Source: Actinomycetes bacterium
GTDB lineage: Bacteria; Actinomycetota; Acidimicrobiia; Acidimicrobiales; Palsa-688
DNA length: 7,617 nt
NCBI GenBank assembly: GCA_021816565.1
Contig: JAKAXN010000219.1
Span: forward strand, 1 to 7,617
Direction of reading: 5' to 3'
The translations under genes were made by a program, and so were the position numbers. Shown piece by piece: positions 1-6,116 of the stretch. The notes beneath the pieces are model-generated. The model was not told the DNA's origin. It was given only the letters and a program-made list of their open reading frames with translations, and made no database searches. The first letter of the stretch is position 1. Every line of letters begins with the position of its first letter.

Positions 1-195
1 GTCCGGGTCCTGGCCGCCCGGCCCGGGGACCGGGACAAGGTCCGCCTGCTGCGCTCCTACGACCCCGAGGGCGGCGACGGCGCGGAGGTGCCCGACCCCT
101 GGGGGTGCGACGACCGGGGCTTCGACGAGGCCCTGGGCATGATCGAACGGTCCTGCCGTGGCCTCATCGCCGAGCTGGCCGCCGCTGCCGGCTGA
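1..195 (+). CDS. Low-molecular-weight protein tyrosine phosphatase, C-terminal part (5' end outside window)
   Basis: Sixty-four residues are open from base 1 to a TGA at 193-195. The peptide has the layout of the last part of LMW protein tyrosine phosphatases: a 'YDPEG' stretch (residues 20-24), then 'VPDPW' (30-34), then an amphipathic helix 'FDEALGMIERSCRGLIAEL' (41-59). In this family the Asp of the D-P-[YWF] loop, here D32, is the general acid of catalysis. The N-terminal P-loop (CxxxxxR) lies upstream of the window, so an intact active site cannot be confirmed. The enzyme is cytosolic and hydrolyses phosphate monoesters. Members act on phosphotyrosine or phosphoarginine, and human LMW-PTP-A is also reported to act on protein ribulosamine-5-phosphate. 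The downstream fructosamine-kinase gene starts inside this gene's last codons, which favours a sugar-amine repair role over signalling. The family call is fairly secure; the substrate is inferred. Confidence 0.85.
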   Translation, partial: VRVLAARPGDRDKVRLLRSYDPEGGDGAEVPDPWGCDDRGFDEALGMIERSCRGLIAELAAAAG

Positions 196-994
196 GCAGC
201 TGCCCGCCGGGCTGGGGGAGGCGACCGTCGTGGCCCGCCTGGCCCCGAACGCCTGGCGGGTGCGCCGCGAGCCGGCCGCCGCCGGGCGGCCCGGCGCCGA
301 GCTGGTGGTCAAGACCGGTCCCGGGGTGGCCGACGAGGCCGCCGGCCTGCGCCGGCTGGCCCGGATCTGCGCCACCTCGGGCGGCCCCCGGGTGCCGGAG
401 GTGGTCGCCGCCGACGGCGAGCTCCTGGTCACCGGGTGGGTGGCGCCCGGGGCGGGCACCCCGGCGGGGGAGGAGGAGCTGGGCCGGGCCCTGGCCCGGC
501 TGCACCGGGTGGCCGACGACGGGTGGGGCGGCGGGTCGTCGTGGATCGGCGACTGCCGGGTCGACCCCTCGCCGGCCCCCGACGCCGTCGGGTTCTACGG
601 ACGGAGGCTGCGGGACCTGGCGGCCCGCTGCGGGCTGGAGCAGGCCGTCGACCCGGTGGCCGCCCGGCTCCCCGAGCTCATACCGCCCGGCCCCCCGGCG
701 CCGCTGCACGGGGACCTGTGGTGGGGCAACGTCGTATGGGGCGACGACGGCCGACCGTGGCTGATCGACCCGTCGGTGCACGGCGGCCACCCGGAGGAGG
801 ACCTGGCCATGCTGGCCCTGTTCGGCCCGGTACCGGACCGGCTGATGGGCGCCTACCGGGAGGTCAGGCCCCTGGACGACGGCTGGCCCGGGCGGGTGGC
901 GCTGTGGCAGTTGTACCCGCTGCTGGTCCACACCGTCCTCTTCGGTGGCGGCTACCGGGCTGCCGCGGTGGCCGCGGCCGGGCGCTACGCCTGA
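158..994 (+). CDS. Fructosamine/ribulosamine-3-kinase family protein
   Basis: A 278-residue protein of the fructosamine kinase family (APH-like fold). The family phosphorylates the O3 of ketoamine adducts (fructosamines or ribulosamines) formed on amines by sugars, which makes the adduct unstable so it falls off. Visible motifs are a probable ATP-binding Lys in 'LVVKTGPG' (K52), the catalytic loop 'PLHGDLWWGN' (182-191, D186 likely catalytic), and 'LIDPSVHGGHPEEDLAM' (202-218), whose D204 corresponds to the metal-binding Asp. The C-terminal 'LWQLYPLLVHTVLFGGGY' (249-266) is a family hallmark. Length is slightly below the usual ~290. The GTG start at 158 gives the best N-terminal fit; the next in-frame GTG (230) would remove conserved sequence. 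No clear Shine-Dalgarno precedes it, so translation is probably coupled to the phosphatase gene, which it overlaps by 38 nt. Bacterial members often prefer ribulosamines or erythrulosamines over fructosamines; the substrate here is not determined. Confidence 0.9.
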   Translation: MASSPSWPPLPAEQLPAGLGEATVVARLAPNAWRVRREPAAAGRPGAELVVKTGPGVADEAAGLRRLARICATSGGPRVPEVVAADGELLVTGWVAPGAGTPAGEEELGRALARLHRVADDGWGGGSSWIGDCRVDPSPAPDAVGFYGRRLRDLAARCGLEQAVDPVAARLPELIPPGPPAPLHGDLWWGNVVWGDDGRPWLIDPSVHGGHPEEDLAMLALFGPVPDRLMGAYREVRPLDDGWPGRVALWQLYPLLVHTVLFGGGYRAAAVAAAGRYA

Positions 995-1052
995 GGCCGG
1001 ACCCGCCCGGAGCGTTGTCACACAGAGTTGCCGAATGGGGCAATGTGGGAGG
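995..1052 (+). promoter_or_regulatory. Intergenic leader with candidate promoter and inverted repeat ahead of the response-regulator operon
   Basis: This 58-nt gap is the only break between the deglycation pair and the four-gene operon, so it is where an operon promoter would be expected. A -35-like TTGTCA lies at 1015-1020. A usable -10 is poor: CAATGT at 1041-1046 is the nearest resemblance, with a longish 20-nt spacer. If this promoter is real, the transcript would start very close to the ATG at 1053. A perfect 5-bp inverted repeat, TTGCC/GGCAA with a 6-nt centre, spans 1028-1043, between the putative promoter elements where a repressor could sit. All of this is pattern reading; the gap may also simply be read through from upstream. 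Confidence 0.3.
1028..1043. repeat. Short inverted repeat, possible operator
   Basis: TTGCC at 1028-1032 is the exact reverse complement of GGCAA at 1039-1043, giving a 16-bp interrupted palindrome in the gap before the response regulator. Its size suits a dimeric DNA-binding protein, and it overlaps where RNA polymerase would bind if TTGTCA at 1015 is a -35 element. A 5+5 palindrome can occur by chance, so the operator reading is weak. Confidence 0.3.
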
Positions 1053-1427
1053 ATGACCACGATCCTGGTTGCAGACGACGACCCGGATATCCGCGAGTTG
1101 ATCACCTTCAAGCTGGAGCAGTCCGGCTACCAGGTGGCGAGCTGCGGTGACGGACCGTCGGCCCTGGCCGCCGTGGGCCGGAGCGCCCCGGACCTGCTGC
1201 TGCTCGACCTCAACATGCCGGGCATGTCGGGTCTCGACGTGTGCCGGGCGGTCCGGCGGGACCCGGCCACCGCCACCGTGCCGGTCATCATGCTGACCGC
1301 CCGCACCCAGGAAGCGGACGTGGAAGCCAGCTTCTCCGCCGGCGCCGACGACTACATCCCCAAGCCGTTCAGCCCGCGCGAGGTCGTCAGCCGGGTGGAG
1401 GCGGTGCTGGCCCGAACCAAGAGCTGA
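1053..1427 (+). CDS. Stand-alone receiver-domain response regulator
   Basis: A 124-residue protein that is only a CheY-like receiver domain. Starting from the ATG at 1053 it has the acidic pocket 'ADDDPD' (7-12), the phosphoacceptor D52 in 'LLLLDLNMPGMSG' (48-60), the switch Thr T82 in 'MLTAR', and the conserved K104 in 'YIPKPF'. All key residues are present, so it should be phosphorylatable. There is no DNA-binding or enzymatic output domain, so it presumably acts by protein-protein contact or in a phosphorelay. The natural donor is the histidine kinase three genes downstream (4014-6059). Start choice: GGGAGG (1047-1052) abuts this ATG with no spacer, which is too close for normal Shine-Dalgarno use. 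An in-frame ATG at 1035 would add 'MGQCGR', but family alignment favours 1053, and a leaderless message would explain the spacing. The stop lies 2 nt before the next start. Confidence 0.92.
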   Translation: MTTILVADDDPDIRELITFKLEQSGYQVASCGDGPSALAAVGRSAPDLLLLDLNMPGMSGLDVCRAVRRDPATATVPVIMLTARTQEADVEASFSAGADDYIPKPFSPREVVSRVEAVLARTKS

Positions 1428-1429
1428 AC

Positions 1430-2557
1430 GTGGGCACCCTCACCCAGCTCCTGATCGCCATCCTGGCCGTCAGCGCGGTGGTGGTCCTGCTGGCCGTCTC
1501 GGTGGTGATGGTCCGGGTGGCCCGGCTGCGGGCCGGCCGGCGCCGGGCCCGGCTGGCCGCCCCTCTCCGCCCGGTGCTGCTGGCCCTGGCCTCCCACGAG
1601 GACCCCGCCCCTCACGACCCCGCCCCCAGCGCCGCCGCCGAAGCCGGAGTCGAACGGGACCTGGACCGCGTGGCCGGGGCCGACCGCCGGCTGTGGAGAG
1701 CGGTGGAACCGTCCCTCCTGGCGCTGGTCGCCAAGGTCCGGGGATCGTCGAGGGAGCTGCTGGTGGAGGTGCTGCGCCGGCGGGGAGCCTACGAGGAGTC
1801 GCTGCGCCTGACCGGGGCCCGGCGGGCGGTGCGGAGGGCCACCGGCGCCGACCGGCTGGGCCTGCTCGGAGACCCCGCGGCGCAGCCCGCGGTGATCCGG
1901 TTGCTCGCCGACCCCGACGCCGACGTGCGCCGGGTGGCGACCCGCGCCGCCAGCCGCCTGCCCTCGGAAGCCGCCGCCCGGGCGGTGCTCGAGACGCTGG
2001 ACGGCCCCCGCCCGGTGCCCGCCCGGGTGGTCACCCAGGCCCTGCTGCGCATGGGCCAGCCGGCCGTCCCGGCCCTGATGGAGAAGGCCGCCGACGGTCC
2101 CCCGGCGGTGGCCGCCACCGCGGTGGAGGTGCTCGGCCTGCTGCGCAGCGTCGCCGCTGCGCCGGTCATCCTGTCGGCCCTGCAGAAGGGGGCCCCGGAG
2201 GTCCGCGTCCGGGCGGCCCGGGCGCTCGGACGGATCGGCACCCCCGCCGCGGTGGGGCCCCTGATGGAGGCCACCGGGCCCGACCGGCCCCCGGAGATGA
2301 GGGTGGTGGCGCTGGGCGCGCTGGGCGCCATCGGCGACGGCCGCCGGGCGGCGGACATGGCCGAACTGCTCGGCGACCCCGAGCCGGGGGTGGCCCGGGC
2401 CGCCGGCCGGGCCCTGGGCGCCCTCGGCCCGGCCGGGGAGGAGAGCCTGAGGCGGGTCGCGGCCGCCGGCGGCCCGGCCGCCCGTTACGCCGAGGAGGCC
2501 CTCGGCTCGGTGGAGATGGCCCGGCACCGGGCGGCCCCGAGGGGCCGGGTCTCATGA
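1430..2557 (+). CDS. Membrane-anchored HEAT-repeat protein
   Basis: A 375-residue protein from GTG 1430, 2 nt after the response-regulator stop, with a weak AAGAG six nt upstream. Residues ~4-30 form one hydrophobic helix followed by a basic stretch 'RVARLRAGRRRARL' (29-42); by the positive-inside rule the rest is cytosolic. A low-complexity Pro/Ala/Asp linker (~56-72) leads into a helical region and then a run of HEAT/PBS-lyase-type helical pairs from ~142 to ~360. About six or seven units of ~31 residues can be followed, for example 'LLADPDADVRRVATRAASRL' (158-177), 'APEVRVRAARALGRIG' (255-270) and 'DPEPGVARAAGRALGALG' (316-333). HEAT solenoids are binding surfaces and usually not enzymes. 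Its stop overlaps the glycosyltransferase start (ATGA), implying matched amounts and probably a physical partnership. It may link the receiver protein to the synthase; that is inference, and the repeat count is by eye. Confidence 0.85.
   Translation: MGTLTQLLIAILAVSAVVVLLAVSVVMVRVARLRAGRRRARLAAPLRPVLLALASHEDPAPHDPAPSAAAEAGVERDLDRVAGADRRLWRAVEPSLLALVAKVRGSSRELLVEVLRRRGAYEESLRLTGARRAVRRATGADRLGLLGDPAAQPAVIRLLADPDADVRRVATRAASRLPSEAAARAVLETLDGPRPVPARVVTQALLRMGQPAVPALMEKAADGPPAVAATAVEVLGLLRSVAAAPVILSALQKGAPEVRVRAARALGRIGTPAAVGPLMEATGPDRPPEMRVVALGALGAIGDGRRAADMAELLGDPEPGVARAAGRALGALGPAGEESLRRVAAAGGPAARYAEEALGSVEMARHRAAPRGRVS
2532..2547 (+). promoter_or_regulatory. GC hairpin covering the Shine-Dalgarno of the glycosyltransferase gene
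   Basis: Within the last codons of the HEAT gene, CGGCCC (2532-2537) can pair with GGGCCG (2542-2547) around a CGAG loop. The likely ribosome binding site for the next gene, GAGGGG (2539-2544, 9 nt before ATG 2554), lies in the loop and 3' arm. Folded RNA would hide it, and ribosomes translating the HEAT gene would open it, which suits strict translational coupling. Palindromes are frequent at this GC content, so function is unproven. Confidence 0.4.
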
Positions 2558-4017
2558 CGACGTTCCGGCACGTGGTGGTCGACCTCCTGGCCGTGTTCGA
2601 CTGGGCCGTGGTGGCCTACTTCGTGGCCATCAACACCAGCTACCTGGTGCTGCTGGCCCTGGCCTCGCGGTCCTTCGCCCGCTACCTGAGGTGGAAGCCC
2701 TTCCTCGGATACGACGAGACCGCCGTCAGCTCGCTCACCCCCCCGGTGTCGATCATCGTGCCGGCCTACAACGAGGAGGCCGGCATAGTCGAGAGCGTCT
2801 CGGCCATGATGGCGCTCAACTATCCCGAGCTCGAGGTGGTGGTCGTCGTCGACGGCTCCAAGGACGCCACGCTGGAGCGGCTGGTGTCGCACTTCGGGCT
2901 GGTGGCGACCCCGCTGGTGTGGGACCCCGAGATACCCACCCGGGTGGATCCGCGGCGGGTCTACCGGCCGACCGGCAGCGCCCCGCTGGTGGTGGTCGAG
3001 AAGGAGAACTCCGGCCGGGCCGACTCCATCAACGTCGGGATCAACGTGGCCCGCTACCCGCTGGTCTGCATGGTCGACGCCGACTCCATCCTCGACGCCG
3101 ACGCCATCCTGCACGTGGTGCAGCCGTTCATCGACGACCCGGAGCGGGTGGTGGGCACCGGCGGGGTGATCCGGGCGGCCAACGGGTGCGACGTGGCCCT
3201 GGGTCGCATCACCCGGGTCCGCATGCCCCGGGAGTGGGTGGCCCGCATCCAGGTCGTCGAGTACCTGAGGGCGTTCCTGCTCGGCCGCACCGGCTGGTCC
3301 GAGCTCAACTCGCTGCTGGTCATCTCGGGGGCGTTCGGCATGTTCCGCCGCGACATCGTGGTGGCCGCCGGCGGGCTCGACCCGTCCACCATCGGGGAGG
3401 ACGCGGAGCTCGTCATCCGCATCCACCGGTGGATGCGGGACAGGAGCAAGGAGTACCGGCTGGTGTTCGTGGCCGAACCGGTGTCGTGGACGGAGGTGCC
3501 GGCCACGCTGCCGGTTCTGGCCCGCCAGCGCCGGCGCTGGTCCCGGGGTCTGGCCGAGATCCTGTGGCGGCACCGCCGCATGATGCTCAACCCCCGCTAC
3601 GGGCGCATCGGCCTCCTGGCCCTCCCGTACTACCTCCTGTTCGAGCTGATGGCCCCGATCATCGAGGTGCTGGGCGTGTTCGCGGTGATCGCCGGCATCG
3701 CCGTCGGGGCGGTCAACCTGGAGTTCGGAGCGCTGTACCTGGCGGTGGCGGTCATCTACGCCATGACCCTGTCGTTCGCCTCGCTGCTGATCGAGGAGGT
3801 GTCGTTCCACCGCTACAACCGGTGGCGGGACCTGGCGGTGGCCGGGGCGGTGTCGGTGGCGGAGAACCTGGGCTACCGCCAGGCGGTGGCCGTGTTCCAG
3901 CTCCAGGGCCTGTGGGCGGCTCTGACCAAGAAGCAGCAGGTGTGGGGGGAGATGACCAGGGTCGGCTTCGGCCAGCCGGCGACCGACTCCGCCGCGACCG
4001 GGGCGGACCGGCCGTGA
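2554..4017 (+). CDS. Membrane-embedded processive family 2 glycosyltransferase (PgaC/hyaluronan-synthase-like)
   Basis: A 487-residue inner-membrane glycosyltransferase, expected to move sugars from a nucleotide-sugar onto a growing polysaccharide on the cytoplasmic face. An N-terminal hydrophobic segment (~15-38) precedes the GT-A domain. This contains 'SIIVPAYNEE' (66-75), 'VVVDGSKD' (97-104), 'KENSGRADSIN' (150-160), the metal-binding 'VDAD' (174-177), 'TIGED' (279-283, with the probable catalytic Asp D283), and QRRRW (325-329), the QxxRW signature of processive synthases. At least two hydrophobic C-terminal regions (~353-387, ~392-413) follow. Between the DGSKD and KENSGRADSIN motifs are about 45 residues, with an extra 'WDPEIPTRVDPRRVYRP' stretch (123-139) absent from short PgaC-type enzymes. 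ATG 2554 overlaps the HEAT stop as ATGA; the stop overlaps the kinase start. The product could be poly-GlcNAc, a hyaluronan-like or another glycan, and the donor sugar cannot be read from sequence. No deacetylase or export partner is in the window. Confidence 0.9.
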   Translation: MTTFRHVVVDLLAVFDWAVVAYFVAINTSYLVLLALASRSFARYLRWKPFLGYDETAVSSLTPPVSIIVPAYNEEAGIVESVSAMMALNYPELEVVVVVDGSKDATLERLVSHFGLVATPLVWDPEIPTRVDPRRVYRPTGSAPLVVVEKENSGRADSINVGINVARYPLVCMVDADSILDADAILHVVQPFIDDPERVVGTGGVIRAANGCDVALGRITRVRMPREWVARIQVVEYLRAFLLGRTGWSELNSLLVISGAFGMFRRDIVVAAGGLDPSTIGEDAELVIRIHRWMRDRSKEYRLVFVAEPVSWTEVPATLPVLARQRRRWSRGLAEILWRHRRMMLNPRYGRIGLLALPYYLLFELMAPIIEVLGVFAVIAGIAVGAVNLEFGALYLAVAVIYAMTLSFASLLIEEVSFHRYNRWRDLAVAGAVSVAENLGYRQAVAVFQLQGLWAALTKKQQVWGEMTRVGFGQPATDSAATGADRP

Positions 4018-6059
4018 TCCGCCGGCTCTCCAGCACCCCGCTCCGGGTGCTGCTGCGCCGTTCGTTCGTGGTGGTCTACATCCTGGCGGTGGCGCTCGGC
4101 GCGGCGGGGATCGTGGCCCTGGCCTCGGTGACCGACCGGCTGGACGTGCTGGTGACCCGCCTGCAGCCACTCTCGGCGTACAACGCCTCGGCCCTGACCG
4201 ACATGGTCGACGCCGAGACCGGGCTGCGGGGCTTCCAGCTGACCGGCCAGAGGGTGTTCCTCCAGCCGTACCTGCAGGGGATCGAGGCCTTCCCCGACGC
4301 CATGGGCCACGCCATGGCCCTGGCCCGGCCGTACCGGCGGGAGTCCGCCCTCCTGGCTGCCGAGCAGGCCGACTCCGAGGACTGGATCACCTACGCCTCC
4401 CCCCTTGCCACCATGGCGATAAGCCCGTCGGCCTCCAGCGACGCCACCGGCAAGGCCCTCTTCGACCGGATCCGGGCGGCCAACGCCGAGGTGGCCGCCG
4501 CGGTGCACGACCGCATCGCCGGGGCCCGCTCCGGCGCCGACCAGGCCCGCAACGTGGCCTACGGCATCATCGCCGCCCTCCTGCTCCTGACCGTGGCCGC
4601 CGGGACCTACACCGGGCTGCGCCTCCTGAGGCGGGTGGTACCCCCGCTCGAGGCGGTCACCAGGGCCATCATGCGCCTGGCCGGGGGCGAGCGCCAGGTC
4701 GGGGTAGCCGAGGAGGGCACCTCCGAACTGGTCGCCCTGGCCCGGGCGGTGAAGCACCTGGACCGGGAGAACGAGCGGCGTCACACCGTCGACCGCCGGC
4801 GGGAGCGGCTGCGGCTGCTCACCGCCAACGTGGCCCGGGAGATCTCCGAGCACCTGGACCCGAAGGACCTGCTGGCGCGCTGCGCGACCATCATCGCCAC
4901 CGCCTTCGACGTGGACCGGGTACTCCTGTGGCTGGCCGACGGCGGCGCCGAGCCGGAGCTGGCGGTGGAATGGCGGGCCGCCGGGCTGCCGTCCCTGGCC
5001 CAGATGGCCGGGTCGGACCGCCAGGCCGCGGTGATGGGGGAGGTCCTGGCCGGGCTGGCCGACCGGCCGGTGCTGGTATCGACGGACCCGGAGTCATCGG
5101 AGCTACTGCAGGCCTGCTCCGACGCCTTCGGGGTGGTGAGCGTGGTGGCCTGCCGGGCCGCGGTCGGCGAGGAGGGGGTGGTCACGGTGGCCCTCCTGCA
5201 CGCATCGCCCCGGGACTGGGACACCGACGATGTCGCCGCGGTGGAGACGGTGGCCGCCGATGTGGGCCGGGCCATCCGCCGGGCCCAGCTGTTCGACGCC
5301 GAACGGGAACTGGTCCACCAGCTGGAGGCCCTGGACCGGGCCAAGGCCGACTTCGTGGCCACCGTCTCGCACGAGCTGCGCACCCCGCTGACCAGCGTCA
5401 GGGGCTACATCGAGATGCTGCGCGACGGGACCGTCACCGAGGAGGACGACCGGGACCGGATGCTGGGCGTCGTCGAGCGCAACACCCGGCGGTTGCAGGA
5501 CATCGTCGACGAGCTGCTGACCGTGTCGCGCATCGAGGCCGGCACCCTGGTCCCACCGTCGGAGCAGGTGGCCGTCGACGAGGTCCTGCACCGCTGCGCC
5601 GTCACCCTCGGCCCGCAGGCCGCAACCGGCGGGGTGGAGCTCGACACGGCCGGGGTGGCCAGCCGGGCCTCGGTCCTCGGCGACGCCGCCCAGCTGGAGC
5701 AGATAGTCCTCAACCTGGGGTCCAACGCCGTCAAGTTCACCCCGGCCGGCGGGCGGGTCATGCTGGCCAGCCGGATCGACGGCGCCGAGGTGGTGCTGAC
5801 CGTCGCCGACACCGGGATAGGCATCCCCCTCGACGAGCAGGCCCAGATCGGCGGGCGGTTCTTCCGGGCGTCCAACGCCACCGCCAACGCCATCCCGGGC
5901 ACCGGGCTGGGCATCCGCATCGTGGCCGGCCTGGTCGAACACCACCGCGGCACGCTGGATCTGGACTCCACCCCCGGGCAGGGCACGACCTGGACGGTGC
6001 GCCTCCCGCTGGCCGGGGAGGGGGCCGAACTTTCACCCATCTCCTCGACTTTCGAATAA
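4014..6059 (+). CDS. CHASE3-HAMP-GAF sensor histidine kinase
   Basis: A 681-residue membrane histidine kinase starting at GTG 4014, which overlaps the glycosyltransferase stop as GTGA; a weak GGA lies 6 nt upstream. Order of parts: transmembrane helix 1 (~17-38); an extracytoplasmic CHASE3-type domain (~40-180) with its signature 'DAETGLRGFQLTG' (66-78); transmembrane helix 2 (~183-203); HAMP (~205-255); a GAF-like domain (~275-425); a coiled linker; then HisKA with H453 in 'VSHELRTPL'. The ATPase has an N box 'NLGSNAVKFT' (567-576), G1 'DTGIGIP' (599-605), F box 'RFFRAS' (615-620) and G2 'GTGLGI' (629-634). All catalytic motifs are present, so it should be active. It has two inputs, an envelope-side CHASE3 and a cytosolic GAF, whose ligands are unknown. 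It lacks its own receiver, and the operon's first gene supplies one. The protein ends just after the ATPase domain, and TAA closes it. Confidence 0.93.
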   Translation: MIRRLSSTPLRVLLRRSFVVVYILAVALGAAGIVALASVTDRLDVLVTRLQPLSAYNASALTDMVDAETGLRGFQLTGQRVFLQPYLQGIEAFPDAMGHAMALARPYRRESALLAAEQADSEDWITYASPLATMAISPSASSDATGKALFDRIRAANAEVAAAVHDRIAGARSGADQARNVAYGIIAALLLLTVAAGTYTGLRLLRRVVPPLEAVTRAIMRLAGGERQVGVAEEGTSELVALARAVKHLDRENERRHTVDRRRERLRLLTANVAREISEHLDPKDLLARCATIIATAFDVDRVLLWLADGGAEPELAVEWRAAGLPSLAQMAGSDRQAAVMGEVLAGLADRPVLVSTDPESSELLQACSDAFGVVSVVACRAAVGEEGVVTVALLHASPRDWDTDDVAAVETVAADVGRAIRRAQLFDAERELVHQLEALDRAKADFVATVSHELRTPLTSVRGYIEMLRDGTVTEEDDRDRMLGVVERNTRRLQDIVDELLTVSRIEAGTLVPPSEQVAVDEVLHRCAVTLGPQAATGGVELDTAGVASRASVLGDAAQLEQIVLNLGSNAVKFTPAGGRVMLASRIDGAEVVLTVADTGIGIPLDEQAQIGGRFFRASNATANAIPGTGLGIRIVAGLVEHHRGTLDLDSTPGQGTTWTVRLPLAGEGAELSPISSTFE

Positions 6060-6116
6060 CTAGTTCCCCTGGTCTAGTCTCTAGGCGGACACTATTTAGC
6101 AACGGGGGATTCGCCC
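6060..6116 (+). promoter_or_regulatory. AT-richer intergenic gap, probable promoter region of the molybdopterin oxidase
   Basis: This 57-nt spacer is clearly more AT-rich than its surroundings, as promoters in high-GC actinobacteria often are. CTAG occurs three times (6060-6063, 6074-6077, 6081-6084), and CTAGT is repeated 14 nt apart. TAGTCT at 6075-6080 fits the TANNNT form of an actinobacterial -10; ACTATTTA near 6091-6098 is an alternative. No convincing -35 accompanies either. A weak stem, CCTGG (6068-6072) with CTAGG (6081-6085) including one G-U pair, has no U-run, so I do not call a terminator. The gap marks the likely end of the four-gene operon and the start of a new unit. Confidence 0.4.
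6104..6109 (+). promoter_or_regulatory. Ribosome binding site of the molybdopterin oxidase
   Basis: GGGGGA lies 7 nt before the ATG at 6117. It is not a perfect GGAGG, but it is purine-rich and well spaced, and it supports this start over any internal one. A second ATG at 6121 is out of frame. Confidence 0.5.

Noticed and set aside
945..1052. N-terminal extension of the response regulator from ATG 945
   Set aside because: It would overlap the fructosamine-kinase end and add 36 residues unlike a receiver domain; the receiver fold begins right after ATG 1053.
164..1111. 315-residue - strand open frame opposite the fructosamine kinase
   Set aside because: It crosses the end of one + gene and the start of another and shows no family motif; it is an antisense artefact.
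2485..4170. 561-residue open frame on the - strand opposite the glycosyltransferase
   Set aside because: It spans three + strand genes with intact motifs and has a low-complexity composition; stop codons are simply scarce at this GC content.
6065..6090. Possible rho-independent terminator after the histidine kinase
   Set aside because: The only stem is five pairs including a G-U, and no T-run follows it.
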